From positions 1 through 64,000 of the forward strand of contig NZ_OY762426.1 in NCBI RefSeq assembly GCF_963665675.1: a DNA stretch of 64,000 nt, read 5' to 3'. The DNA comes from an uncultured Methanolobus sp. (GTDB lineage Archaea > Halobacteriota > Methanosarcinia > Methanosarcinales > Methanosarcinaceae). Positions 54,462 through 63,565 of this stretch are shown piece after piece (position 1 is the stretch's first letter; each line of letters opens with the position of its first letter). The position numbers and the translations under genes were made by a program. The notes under the pieces were generated by a model, which saw nothing but the letters and a program-made list of their open reading frames with translations, made no database searches and was not told the DNA's origin.

Positions 54462-56606
54462 ATGAAAAGACTTACTATCAGCATGTCCGATGAGCTTTTT
54501 GACAAATTGGAAGTAATTGAAAATAAAAGCCTGTTCATCAGAAAGCTCATAGAAAGAGAACTTGATGCAGCAGATAATTTCTCTTCTGAAGAAGTCGTCC
54601 CCTGGAGTGAAGGCTTCAGCATTCTCAAAAATGATGTTACTACCATATTCAGTCGCCTTGAAGAAATGGAAGGCAAACTTGCAGGAATAAGTCTTGTCAA
54701 AGAGAATCAACCTTTGATGCAGGAGCCTTTAAGCCCCATAGCACAGGAGATTCCTGAAGAAATACCAACACCGCAGGAGAATCTTACACAGACTATTGGC
54801 AATCATGAAAGCCCGGCACCTTCTGAACAAATGCCAGTTGAGGATATAATCACCCCCGATATAACTGAAGGTATTAGTGCAGAACATCCAGACATACCGG
54901 CACCATTAGAAGCTGATACCGGCATCGCTATAGAAAATATTGATGACGTTACCAGCAATATTCCAGATATGGAAAGTTTCAGAGCTGAAGAATTGGAAAA
55001 CATTGAAACGCAGATTCCTGAACAATCCGTACCCACAGGCATTCTGGAAGTTGTTGGCACTGTGCCATCGGTTGAAACCAGTGCACAGGAAATCACACCA
55101 ATGGAAACTGCAATCACAGAGGGACAAATCACACCAGATGAAGGTGCATTGCCAGTTGAAAATAACGAAGCGACGTTTAGTCAATCAATACCTGAAACAG
55201 AAGTAAAAAGTGCAGTGAATTCCGATACCCCTCATGAACATAAACTCTCTGAACTGGTTGCAGAAAAGATACAAAAGGAAGCTGAGATAGAAACCGCTGG
55301 TTTCAATGAGCCGGAAATCCCTTCGTTCACGCCTCCTGAACAGAATAAACCTGAGCAGGAAATGGCACAAACGGAGTTTCAGATGCCGGAAATGAAACCA
55401 CCGGTACAGGAAATAGCACAAGCAGACTTCCAGATGCCGGAAATGAAACCACCGGAACAAGAAATGGCACAAGCAGACTTCCAGATGCCAGAATTAAAGC
55501 CACTGGAACAGGAAATGGCACAAACAGAGTTTCAAATGCCGGAAATGAAACCACCGGAACAGGAAATGGCACAAACGGAGTTTCAGATGCCAGAATTAAA
55601 GCCACCGGAACAGGAAATGGCACAAACGGAGTTTCAGATGCCAGAATTAAAGCCACCGGAACAGGAAATGGCACAAACAGAGTTTCAAATGCCGGAATTA
55701 AAACCACCGGAACAGGAAATGGCACAAACAGAGTTTCAAATGCCGGAATTAAAACCACCGGAACAGGAAATGGCACAAACGGAGTTTCAGATGCCGGAAA
55801 TGAAACCACCGGAACAGGAAATGGCACAAACAGACTTTCAGATGCCGGAACTAAAGCCACCGGAACAGGAAATGGCACAAACAGACTTTCAGATGCCAGA
55901 ACTAAAGCCACCGGAACAGGAAATGGCACAAACAGAGTTTCAAATGCCGGAACTAAAGCCACCGGAACAGGATGTGGCACAAACAGACTTTCAGATGCCG
56001 GAACTTAAACCGCCGGAACAGGATGTGGCACAACCAGAGTTTCAGATGCCGGAACTAAAGCCACCGGAACAGGATGTGGCACAACCAGAGTTTCAGATGC
56101 CAGAACTTAAACCGCCGGAACAGGAAATAGGACTAGCAGACTTTCAGATGCCCGACATGAAGCCACCTGAGCAGGGGATGGGACAGACTGCGTTTGCAAT
56201 GCCCGAACTCCAAACACCAGAAATACCTGTTGATGATAATGCCGGAATTACGATGCCAGAGATGAAACCTCCTGAAATACCACATTCAGGAGGAGAAGCA
56301 ATGCCACCATTTAATCCCGGAACAGAGGCTATGCCGGAAATGCAGAGTGCTGCACCACAGATGCAAGCAGCAAATGTACAAAGCAATCCAGCACAGGATG
56401 CAGGAGTGAAGCCTGACAAACTGGAAACAAATATTCTAATGTATATGCCTCGTGGAGCTAAAGTTAAAAAAGAAATCATAAAAAGCCTGGTGTCACGCCA
56501 GTTCAGTCAGGAAGATATCGACAGGAAGATACAGGAACTGGTTGCAAGGGAAATGCTCATACTCAAGCAGGAAAATGGTGTTGAACAACTCCACAGGTTA
56601 AAATAA
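54462..56606 (+). CDS. Ribbon-helix-helix protein with seventeen 17-residue repeats and C-terminal winged helix
   Basis: 714 residues. The N-terminus MKRLTISMSDELFDKLEVIE plus FIRKLIERELD is a CopG-type ribbon-helix-helix DNA-binding domain (about 1-42). An acidic Pro/Glu-rich spacer follows (about 50-300). Residues about 306-590 are 17 tandem units of consensus FQMPELKPPEQEMAQTE; the DNA unit is 51 bp. Then a Pro/Gln linker and a C-terminal domain (about 650-714; AKVKKEIIKSLVSRQFSQED) that looks like a winged helix. The start follows AAGGAGAG. The protein would bind DNA at both ends joined by a long, flexible, proline-rich spacer. I know of no characterised equivalent. Confidence 0.8.
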   Translation: MKRLTISMSDELFDKLEVIENKSLFIRKLIERELDAADNFSSEEVVPWSEGFSILKNDVTTIFSRLEEMEGKLAGISLVKENQPLMQEPLSPIAQEIPEEIPTPQENLTQTIGNHESPAPSEQMPVEDIITPDITEGISAEHPDIPAPLEADTGIAIENIDDVTSNIPDMESFRAEELENIETQIPEQSVPTGILEVVGTVPSVETSAQEITPMETAITEGQITPDEGALPVENNEATFSQSIPETEVKSAVNSDTPHEHKLSELVAEKIQKEAEIETAGFNEPEIPSFTPPEQNKPEQEMAQTEFQMPEMKPPVQEIAQADFQMPEMKPPEQEMAQADFQMPELKPLEQEMAQTEFQMPEMKPPEQEMAQTEFQMPELKPPEQEMAQTEFQMPELKPPEQEMAQTEFQMPELKPPEQEMAQTEFQMPELKPPEQEMAQTEFQMPEMKPPEQEMAQTDFQMPELKPPEQEMAQTDFQMPELKPPEQEMAQTEFQMPELKPPEQDVAQTDFQMPELKPPEQDVAQPEFQMPELKPPEQDVAQPEFQMPELKPPEQEIGLADFQMPDMKPPEQGMGQTAFAMPELQTPEIPVDDNAGITMPEMKPPEIPHSGGEAMPPFNPGTEAMPEMQSAAPQMQAANVQSNPAQDAGVKPDKLETNILMYMPRGAKVKKEIIKSLVSRQFSQEDIDRKIQELVAREMLILKQENGVEQLHRLK
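55377..56243. repeat. 51-bp tandem repeat, about 17 copies, inside the RHH-protein gene
   Basis: Unit starts at 55377 and every 51 bases to 56193. The inner copies are almost identical in DNA as well as in protein (for example TTTCAGATGCCAGAATTAAAG), while the outer copies differ (E/D, P/T and L/M swaps). High identity of central copies suggests recent expansion by slippage or unequal crossing over. No mobile-element features. Confidence 0.9.
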
Positions 56607-56616
56607 AGCCAGCCAG

Positions 56617-56793
56617 TCAGATAAGGCCGGACCTTTCAGAAGACATTTCTGAGAGAACTATTCCAGATGAGCATTGTTTGCAAACATTACGTGAATGGTC
56701 AAAACAACTATTGCAAACAAGCCTTCCGCATAGACTACATGTATTCAGACCGGATACGGAACCACATATAGCGCAAATACCCACTCTTTCCAT
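56617..56793 (-). CDS. Small double zinc-finger protein
   Basis: 58 residues from the ATG at 56793 (a TTG at 56811 is unlikely). The sequence has eight cysteines in four pairs: CAICGS (about residues 7-12), CSLCGRLVC (about 20-28), then CNSC-type and CKQC (about 28-42), giving two treble-clef or RING-like zinc sites (CxxC-x9-CxxC-x4-CxxC...CxxC). The C-terminus is a short tail. The TATA-like TTTTATTTAGAA about 25-30 bases upstream suggests a leaderless transcript. It may be a nucleic-acid or protein binding module. It stands alone. Confidence 0.7.
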   Translation of the reverse strand: MERVGICAICGSVSGLNTCSLCGRLVCNSCFDHSRNVCKQCSSGIVLSEMSSERSGLI

Positions 56794-56900
56794 TAAAGAG
56801 TAGTCATACAATTCTAAATAAAAAACCGTCGGTCAGGTACAAAAAAGAGAATGCAGACCTTTAAGGTCTGCTCCGGTATTACTTTTAAGTTCAAAGAGAA

Positions 56901-58562
56901 TTATTCAATGATAGCTCCCTTGTTTGCTGAACTGACAAACTTCCTGTATCTTGCAAGATAACCGGTGACTTTCTTTTCCAGTGGTACAAAAGTCTTCCTG
57001 CGCTCTGCGAGCTCTTCTTCAGATACATCTAGGTCAATTTTTCTTGCAGGAATATCTATCTCGATTATGTCGCCTTCTTTTACAAGACCAATAGGACCTC
57101 CTTCCTGTGCTTCAGGAGAAATGTGACCAATACATGGACCCCTGGTTCCACCGGAGAAACGACCATCTGTTACAAGAGCAACCTTGTCGATAAGCCCCAT
57201 ACCGGCAATAGCTGATGTTGGAGAGAGCATCTCACGCATTCCCGGACCGCCTTTTGGACCTTCATAACGTATTACCACAACATCGCCGGCAACGATCTTC
57301 TTTGCAAGGATTGCAGCCATTGCATCTTCCTCACTGTCAAATACCCTTGCAGGACCACTGTGTTTAAGCATCTTAGGATCAACTGCTGCCTGTTTTACAA
57401 CTGAACCATCAGGAGCAAGAGTTCCTTTCAGTACGGCGATTCCACCCTCTTCATGTATTGGTGATTCAAGCGTACCCATGATTCTTGCATTGATTTTTGG
57501 ATTTACAATGATCAAGTCTGAAATGTTCTCACCAACTGTCTTACCATTAACTGTTTTTTCATCAAGGTAAAGACTAGACTGAAGCCTGGACATGATTGCC
57601 TGGACTCCACCAGCCCTTTCAAAGTCAAGCATATAGTTCTCTCCACCAGGTTTGAGGGAGATGAGGTGAGGAGTGCTTTTGCTGAGTCTGTCAAAGACAT
57701 CAAGGCTGAGTTCAAGGCCGAAAGCATGAGCAATTGCAGGAAGGTGAAGCGTAGTGTTTGTACTGCCTCCAATTGCCATGTCTACCATTATAGCATTCTC
57801 AAATGATTTCAGCGTGACAACACTACGAGGATTAAGACCATCATTGACCATTGAAACGATCCTTTCACCGGATTCTTTTGCAAGCCTTATTTTCTTTGCA
57901 TCAGCAGCGTGGGCAGTTCCACATCCGGGAAGACTCAGACCAAGTGCTTCGGTCATGCATGCCATTGTGTTTGCGGTATACATTCCGGCACATGAACCGG
58001 CACCACTACAGGAGCAGTCCTCAAGGAGCTTCAGTTTTTCATCGGAAACCTGTTCAGACTGGCATTCTCCAACTCCTTCAAATACAGAGATGAGGTCCCT
58101 TGGTTCGTCATCAACATACCCCGGCATCATTGGTCCGCCTGTGACTACAATAGCAGGAATATCAAGACTACCAGCAGCCATGAGGTGACCTGGAGTAATC
58201 TTGTCACATGCTGTTATCATTACCATACCGTCAAGCTGGTGACCCTGAAGGACAAGCTCTATGGAATCCTCGATTGCCTCACGGCTTGGAAGGGAATATT
58301 TCATTCCTTCATGGCCCATGGCAATTCCATCACAGATACCAATAGTATGGAACTCAAATGGGACACCACCAGCACTTCTGATACCTGCCTTTACAGCCTC
58401 TGCCACTTTATCAAGATGAATATGACCCGGAATGAGTTCATTTCTTGAATTTACAACTGCAATGAACGGTTTTTTCATTTCAGAATCTGTTACACCGGTT
58501 GCCTTCAAAAGAGAACGGTGAGGCGCACGTTCGAGTCCTTTCTTTGTCTTGTCACTTCTCAT
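56901..58562 (-). CDS. ilvD: Dihydroxy-acid dehydratase
   Basis: 553 residues, the standard length. The Fe-S ligands lie in [16 protein letters not shown] (about residues 115-130) and [20 protein letters not shown] (about 181-200), with the downstream [13 protein letters not shown] (about 459-471) and [19 protein letters not shown] (about 479-497). It converts dihydroxy-isovalerate and dihydroxy-methylvalerate to the keto acids of valine and isoleucine. No other branched-chain genes are nearby. The stop is TAA. Confidence 0.95.
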   Translation of the reverse strand: MRSDKTKKGLERAPHRSLLKATGVTDSEMKKPFIAVVNSRNELIPGHIHLDKVAEAVKAGIRSAGGVPFEFHTIGICDGIAMGHEGMKYSLPSREAIEDSIELVLQGHQLDGMVMITACDKITPGHLMAAGSLDIPAIVVTGGPMMPGYVDDEPRDLISVFEGVGECQSEQVSDEKLKLLEDCSCSGAGSCAGMYTANTMACMTEALGLSLPGCGTAHAADAKKIRLAKESGERIVSMVNDGLNPRSVVTLKSFENAIMVDMAIGGSTNTTLHLPAIAHAFGLELSLDVFDRLSKSTPHLISLKPGGENYMLDFERAGGVQAIMSRLQSSLYLDEKTVNGKTVGENISDLIIVNPKINARIMGTLESPIHEEGGIAVLKGTLAPDGSVVKQAAVDPKMLKHSGPARVFDSEEDAMAAILAKKIVAGDVVVIRYEGPKGGPGMREMLSPTSAIAGMGLIDKVALVTDGRFSGGTRGPCIGHISPEAQEGGPIGLVKEGDIIEIDIPARKIDLDVSEEELAERRKTFVPLEKKVTGYLARYRKFVSSANKGAIIE

Positions 58563-58900
58563 TGGAAAACCTCGTTTGCTGCATTTACAGCATGCTTACA
58601 CTAATATAGGTAATGGAAAAGGAGCTATATAAGAAGTATGCGCCGCCAAAAAAGCTGGAAACAGATTTCTGTAGAAAATGGACTTCTTTAATTCCGGCAA
58701 CAATTACTAACGATCCGGGCATCAGGTCGTACCGTGAATAACAATCACCATCTTACATACATAAATATTACATTAACATACAAATATTACACATCATACG
58801 CGGTTGCATACAAGCATACGCCATGATATGACATAATATGAAGGATATGAAATTGTTTGAAAAAACTGGCACGAATCTAAAGAGCTGGGTTTCTCATTTC
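58563..58900. other. Intergenic region with tandem AT-rich direct repeats
   Basis: Two near-direct units ACATACATAAATATTACATTA and ACATACAAATATTACACATC (about 58755-58795) are followed by CATACG-type repeats (CATACGCGG, CATACAAGC, CATACGCC) to about 58823. They could be regulator sites for ilvD upstream sequence or relics. No gene is visible. Confidence 0.4.
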
Positions 58901-58904
58901 AATC

Positions 58905-59175
58905 TGCAATCTAAAAACAAAGTAAACATCCGCCGAAGGCGGCGCATTCCGATGCGGTTGCACAGAAGATTATTACAAAGACGATTGCATTTATACAGAG
59001 AGTTCTACAGAAATACTGAGAAGAATTTACAATGTATTTGCAGATTTTTTGTTCCTTATTGGAGGAAAACGCCGGCTTCGCCGGGCCTTTCTTGATCAAT
59101 CAGATGATTCATGACTTACCATAAACCAATTTACAAACTTTCTTAAAGTTTTAATGACAGGCGTTCTACAAAGCC
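58905..59175 (+). repeat. Dispersed MITE-like repeat, copy G
   Basis: It holds AATCTGCAATCTAAAAAC, ACATCCGCCGAAGGCGGCGC (hairpin 1), a mid end-like GAGTTCTACAGAA, AACGCCGGCTTCGCCGGGCC (hairpin 2), ATTCATGACTT and the right end CAGGCGTTCTACAAAGCC (59158-59175). The left inverted repeat has decayed. It is very close in sequence to copies D and E. Confidence 0.8.
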
Positions 59176-59533
59176 AGAATAATTCCAATTCAATGACAAA
59201 AGAGATAATGGAAAATTGATCTGCCTGATAAGTCCCTTTCTGACCGCCTGATTGAAAATCCTTAAGCCCTATACAGAACATATCAAACACCAGCACGGAA
59301 ATACACAGGAGAATAAATATTTGCAGAAATGCAGATCATATTTATGCAGACATTAAATGGAACACATAATTAAAGAAAACAGCATCAATGGACATTTCAA
59401 TAAAACATATACATTTTGATATATAGCATATAAAAAACATATTTGATTGACCATAATAATACCAATGTTAAATAAAGTAGATTACTAAGTGCATACTTCA
59501 AAAACAAGGAATATCAAAGACAAGAAGATCAAC
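59176..59533. other. AT-rich promoter region of the radical SAM gene
   Basis: No gene is visible. Long A/T tracts with TATA-like CATATAAAAAACA (about 59425-59437) and TTTGATATATAGC just upstream. Confidence 0.4.
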
Positions 59534-61210
59534 ATGAAAGCAGTAATAATTGACGGATACGTGGATGAACCGGCATGTTTTGGCGTACCGCCCTACATCT
59601 CCCCTTACATAAGATACATAGCAGGTGCTTTAAGAGAAAACGGACTTAAGGAAGACGACATATCCTATTTTACAATTGACAATCTGCGCAAAGACATCTC
59701 TGAGGCACCAAGACTCATAAATAGAGCAGACGTGGTTATAGTTCTTGCCGGCATGACCGTTCCTGGCAAATACCTACGCTCAACACCCATCAACATAGGC
59801 GAAATAGAAAGTATATTCAGTGCCACTAATGGAACAAAGATACTCGGGGGACCAATAAGACTTGGTTTCTCCCTTGAAGGCGGAAAAGAAGCCGAATGTG
59901 GCCTCATAACCAACACTGAAGTCTGCATTTCCAGAAAAGACATTGAGGCTTTTGTTTTTGATACCAGCGGTGACGATGCACAGTCGCCAGAGGATTATAA
60001 TCACAGGTTCAGGTCTGTTGAAGAGATAGGAAAATGGAGTACAAAAGGTAGCTTCATTATCGAAAAACATCCGGATTATCCGAACGTGATGTGTGAGATC
60101 GAAACTTACAGAGGTTGCGGACGCAAACAACACTGTTCATTCTGTACGGAACCTTCATACGGGAGCTCAGATTACCGCCCTGTTAAAGATGTTGTATCTG
60201 AAGTTTCCGAACTGTACAAGCATGGTGCAAGATTTTTCAGGATTGGCAGACAGCCTGACATTTTGAGTTATCATGCAAAGGACAAAGGAGGGGAAATACC
60301 CAAGCCTGATCCACAGGCCATACTTTCTCTCTATAAAGGCATCAGGAATGTGGCACCGGAATTAAAAGTGCTTCACATGGACAATGCTAACCCGGGAACA
60401 ATTGCAACCTATCCGGAAATTAGCAGAGAGATTTTCAAAACCATTGTAAAATATCACACATCAGGGGATGTAGCTGCCCTTGGAATGGAAAGTGCAGATC
60501 CCGAAGTGGTCAGGGCTAACGGCCTCAAGGCAATGCCTGAAGAAATATTTGAAGCTATCAAAATCATAAACGAAGTTGGAAGAAACCGGGGAGCTAATGG
60601 AATGCCGGAACTGCTCCCGGGTATTAATATTGTTCACGGACTTATGGGCGAATCCAGAAAAACATTTGAGCTAAACTTCGAGTTCCTCAAAAAAGTGCTT
60701 GATGAGGATCTGCTCCTTCGCAGGATAAATATCCGTCAGGTAATGGCATTTCCGGGAACTCGTATGCATGGAAATGATGAACTTGTTAAAAAGCACAAGC
60801 AGATATTCCTGAAGTATAAGGAAAAAATACGAAAAGAGATAGACATGCCAATGCTTAAGAGAATAATCCCAACGGGCACTGTATTAAAAGATGTTATGTG
60901 TGAAGTCAATAGTGAGAGGATTTGTTTTGGCAGGCAGATGGGGTCATATCCACTCCTGGTAGGAATCCCTGCAAAACAGCAGCTTGAAAAATTCATTGAC
61001 GTTACAATAACAAGACATGGCCATCGTTCTATCACAGGAGTGCCATATCCTTTGAATATAAACACAGCTCCTATGTCACTCATACAGGAACTCCCGGGTG
61101 TTGGAAAAAAACAGGCTTCCCTCATAAGTAAAGAGGCACCTTTTAGAAATGCAGAGGATTTTGCTGAAAGAACAGGGAAGGAAGATATCCTTCCACACAT
61201 CAGTTTCTAG
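59534..61210 (+). CDS. B12-type radical SAM protein with C-terminal helix-hairpin-helix
   Basis: 558 residues from the ATG at 59534 (MKAVIIDGYVDEPACFGVPP); an earlier GTG at 59489 is unlikely. The N-terminal part (about 1-150) resembles a cobalamin-binding-like Rossmann domain, then the radical SAM core: TYRGCGRKQHCSFCTEPSYG (about 190-209) has cysteines spaced C-x5-C-x2-C, not the common C-x3-C-x2-C. The C-terminus (about 505-555) is a helix-hairpin-helix (SLIQELPGVGKKQASLISKE), which suggests nucleic acid binding. It resembles the archaeal MJ0865-type family of unknown substrate. It ends in TAG and converges at 4 bases with the flippase-like gene. Confidence 0.75.
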   Translation: MKAVIIDGYVDEPACFGVPPYISPYIRYIAGALRENGLKEDDISYFTIDNLRKDISEAPRLINRADVVIVLAGMTVPGKYLRSTPINIGEIESIFSATNGTKILGGPIRLGFSLEGGKEAECGLITNTEVCISRKDIEAFVFDTSGDDAQSPEDYNHRFRSVEEIGKWSTKGSFIIEKHPDYPNVMCEIETYRGCGRKQHCSFCTEPSYGSSDYRPVKDVVSEVSELYKHGARFFRIGRQPDILSYHAKDKGGEIPKPDPQAILSLYKGIRNVAPELKVLHMDNANPGTIATYPEISREIFKTIVKYHTSGDVAALGMESADPEVVRANGLKAMPEEIFEAIKIINEVGRNRGANGMPELLPGINIVHGLMGESRKTFELNFEFLKKVLDEDLLLRRINIRQVMAFPGTRMHGNDELVKKHKQIFLKYKEKIRKEIDMPMLKRIIPTGTVLKDVMCEVNSERICFGRQMGSYPLLVGIPAKQQLEKFIDVTITRHGHRSITGVPYPLNINTAPMSLIQELPGVGKKQASLISKEAPFRNAEDFAERTGKEDILPHISF

Positions 61211-61214
61211 AATC

Positions 61215-62243
61215 CTATCGCAGGAAGTTCTTGATAAAATCAGTATCCTTTAAGATTTTGAAGCTGACAAAACCACCTACGAAGACATTCATGTAAAATG
61301 TGAAGGCTCTCCACGCTATCACTGCTATCCCAAGTAATGATGAGGGTATGAAGAGAGAAAACACAGTAGTTCCGGCAAATTCAGCAACTCCGCTTGCACC
61401 GGGAGTTGCAGGGATGGCCAGCAAAACCATAACGATAACCTGCGAAGCATAGACAATAAGTGGATCAGGATGCTGGTTCAGGCCAAGTAATACCACATAC
61501 AGCATGGAAAAATCTACGAACCAGAAACATATTGTGTAAAAAATTCCAAAAGCAAGCCCTCTCCTACCCTCAGTAAACAATATTTCGATACTTTCGTGGA
61601 AGTGTTCGAGTTCCGAATCAACCCTTATGAGTATTTTTTCCAGAGTGGCATCTGTTTTCTTTCCAAGAAGAGGAGCTATCCTGTGTATGAAGAAGTAAAC
61701 AACTTTCTGCGTGGGTCCGGGTTTCCAGACAGCATACAATATAAGAAGAAGTATGAATACAAGTCCAAGCTCTGCGAATATGAACATCGTATCAAAAACA
61801 GAATCCTCAAGAGCACCCCTTATAACATAAATAGATAAAGGTGCCAGAGCCAGAATGAGTATGCCATCTAATATTCGTTCCCCAATAACAACAGCAGTAG
61901 CTTTACCAAGGGGCATTTTATCATCATGAAGGAGATGAATCCTCAGAGGTTCACCTCCAAGAGAAGAAGGAGTTATTGAGGCTGCAAGAGTACCCGACAT
62001 TACTATCTCACATGCTCTGGCATAACTAAGATTGAATCCCAATGCCTTACAAAAAGAACGGGTGCGCATACCCCAGACCACATAGCTTAATGCATGCACA
62101 AATGCAGCTGCAAAAATATATTCCGGTTTTATTTTCAGGAGTGTAGACAAGGTCTCTGAATCAAAAGTAAAAACAACTACGATTAAACCTGACACAAAGC
62201 TTATCAGCAACGATATGAGGATCCACTTACCTATTTTGTTCAT
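61215..62243 (-). CDS. UPF0104/YbhN-type membrane protein (LPG synthase TM-like)
   Basis: 342 residues with eight or nine membrane spans. TPSSLGGEPLRIHLLHDDKM (about 90-109) and IGERILDGILILALAPLS (about 118-135) followed by AIPATPGASGVAEFAGTTVF (about 270-289) are the hallmarks of the lysylphosphatidylglycerol synthetase transmembrane/UPF0104 family, thought to flip or synthesise membrane lipids or glycolipids. It is the middle gene of a region with a sugar-nucleotide enzyme upstream on the same strand, which hints at glycolipid or cell-envelope sugar work. One of the few TAG-terminated genes here. Confidence 0.8.
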   Translation of the reverse strand: MNKIGKWILISLLISFVSGLIVVVFTFDSETLSTLLKIKPEYIFAAAFVHALSYVVWGMRTRSFCKALGFNLSYARACEIVMSGTLAASITPSSLGGEPLRIHLLHDDKMPLGKATAVVIGERILDGILILALAPLSIYVIRGALEDSVFDTMFIFAELGLVFILLLILYAVWKPGPTQKVVYFFIHRIAPLLGKKTDATLEKILIRVDSELEHFHESIEILFTEGRRGLAFGIFYTICFWFVDFSMLYVVLLGLNQHPDPLIVYASQVIVMVLLAIPATPGASGVAEFAGTTVFSLFIPSSLLGIAVIAWRAFTFYMNVFVGGFVSFKILKDTDFIKNFLR

Positions 62244-62340
62244 GACCCAACCTGCGTGTGATTGTATGAGATGTAGAATGATTATGAGGGGATTGATGGT
62301 TATTTTTGTTCATCCCGGATAAACCTGCCTGAACTAAAAT

Positions 62341-63492
62341 TTAATCACCAAGCATATCTTCCTTAACATTGTTTCCTGTTGAAATAGAGATTTTAGGCCA
62401 TATTTTGACGTCAGAGTGAACTGTTACATCGTTTTCTATTTTGACTTCAGGACCTATAACAGTCCCATTTTCAAGACTGCAATTATCCCCAACTGTTGTG
62501 CCATTATCTATTATGGAACCCGAGACATTGGAATTTCGACCAATGAATACGTCATTGAACAGATAAGATGATAAGATACGGGTATCGTTACTTACCGTAC
62601 AGTTGGAACCAATAGCAGTATAAGGCCCAACAAGGACATTATCGCCAATAGTAGTGTTTTCACCAATCACTATAGGACCAACAATGGCAGAATTTGAACC
62701 AATTGTCACATTATGACCCATTGAAACAGGACCTTTTATCCGGGCATCCATAGTCTTAAAGTGACCTTCTATAGTAGTTCCGGGAAGTGACTCCAGCATC
62801 CAGCGCTGTGCTTCCCTATAAGCCTTTGGACTCCCGACATCAGTCCATCTGCCCCTTGCAAGAATGCCGTTAATCTTCCTACTTTTCTCAAGGATATCAG
62901 GGAACAGATCCTTGGCAAAATCGTATTGTTTACCCTCTGGAATCCAGTCAAAAATTTCAGGATCACAAACATAGATGCCTGTACTTGCAAGATTACTAAA
63001 TATTTCACCAGGGCCGGGTTTTTCATGGAATCGTCTTATTCTGTTATTTACATCCATATCTGCAATACCAAATTCACGCGGATCGTCAATAGATAAAAGA
63101 CCGATCGTAACCAGAGCATCCGTCATTTCATGAAACCTGTACATTTCCCTGAGATTCAGGTTCAGGACATGATCGCCACCCAATATTATAAAAGGGCCGT
63201 CACTGAGGTATTCCTCTGCATTTTTCACACCTCCGGCAGTTCCCAGTTTGTCTTTCTCATAGACATAGTCAATGTGAACTCCGAATATTCTCCCATCTCC
63301 CAGTTGTTCTTCAATCTTGTCAGCCATATACCCCAGAGTAATAACTATATCATTGAAGCCTTCCTTTGAAAGATGTTCTATAAGGTGAACAACTGAAGGT
63401 TTGTTTAGAATAGGAATACTTGGTTTTGGCCGGGCAAATGTTAAGGGACGAAGTCTTGTCCCTTCACCACCACACATAATACAGGCTTTCAT
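62341..63492 (-). CDS. Nucleotide-sugar pyrophosphorylase with left-handed beta-helix
   Basis: 383 residues. The nucleotidyltransferase domain opens with MCGGEGTRLRPLTFARPKPS (about 6-25), with the product-site GGDHVLN (about 98-104). From about 245 it continues as a left-handed beta-helix of hexapeptide repeats (VSMGHNVTIGSN, IVIGENTTIGDNV and similar), as in archaeal glucose-1-phosphate thymidylyltransferase or mannose-1-phosphate guanylyltransferase-type enzymes, sometimes bifunctional with an acetyltransferase. The sugar is not readable. It supplies activated sugar for envelope glycans, in keeping with the neighbouring flippase-like protein. Confidence 0.8.
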   Translation of the reverse strand: MKACIMCGGEGTRLRPLTFARPKPSIPILNKPSVVHLIEHLSKEGFNDIVITLGYMADKIEEQLGDGRIFGVHIDYVYEKDKLGTAGGVKNAEEYLSDGPFIILGGDHVLNLNLREMYRFHEMTDALVTIGLLSIDDPREFGIADMDVNNRIRRFHEKPGPGEIFSNLASTGIYVCDPEIFDWIPEGKQYDFAKDLFPDILEKSRKINGILARGRWTDVGSPKAYREAQRWMLESLPGTTIEGHFKTMDARIKGPVSMGHNVTIGSNSAIVGPIVIGENTTIGDNVLVGPYTAIGSNCTVSNDTRILSSYLFNDVFIGRNSNVSGSIIDNGTTVGDNCSLENGTVIGPEVKIENDVTVHSDVKIWPKISISTGNNVKEDMLGD

Positions 63493-63565
63493 ATTTTAGT
63501 ATGAGGTTATTTTTTACTTATATGTCTAGCGGATTATGTCCAATAAACCAGTGATATGCAGGAAA

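Noticed and set aside
55327..55980. Long antisense frame (217 codons) through the tandem repeats
   Set aside because: It is the mirror of the 51-bp repeat: a period divisible by three keeps other frames open. Its Pro/Val/Phe repeat has no start signal or independent support.
55377..56243. Possible CRISPR array
   Set aside because: The units are contiguous 51-bp copies inside a coding frame, without variable spacers between conserved repeats, and no cas genes are in the window.
58340..58448. Plus-strand frames opposite ilvD
   Set aside because: Shadows of the dehydratase gene; no independent evidence.
58838..59095. Reading frame with a basic Arg-rich stretch in repeat G
   Set aside because: It lies inside the dispersed repeat; the Arg run comes from the GC hairpin. 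No ribosome site, and other copies do not preserve the frame.
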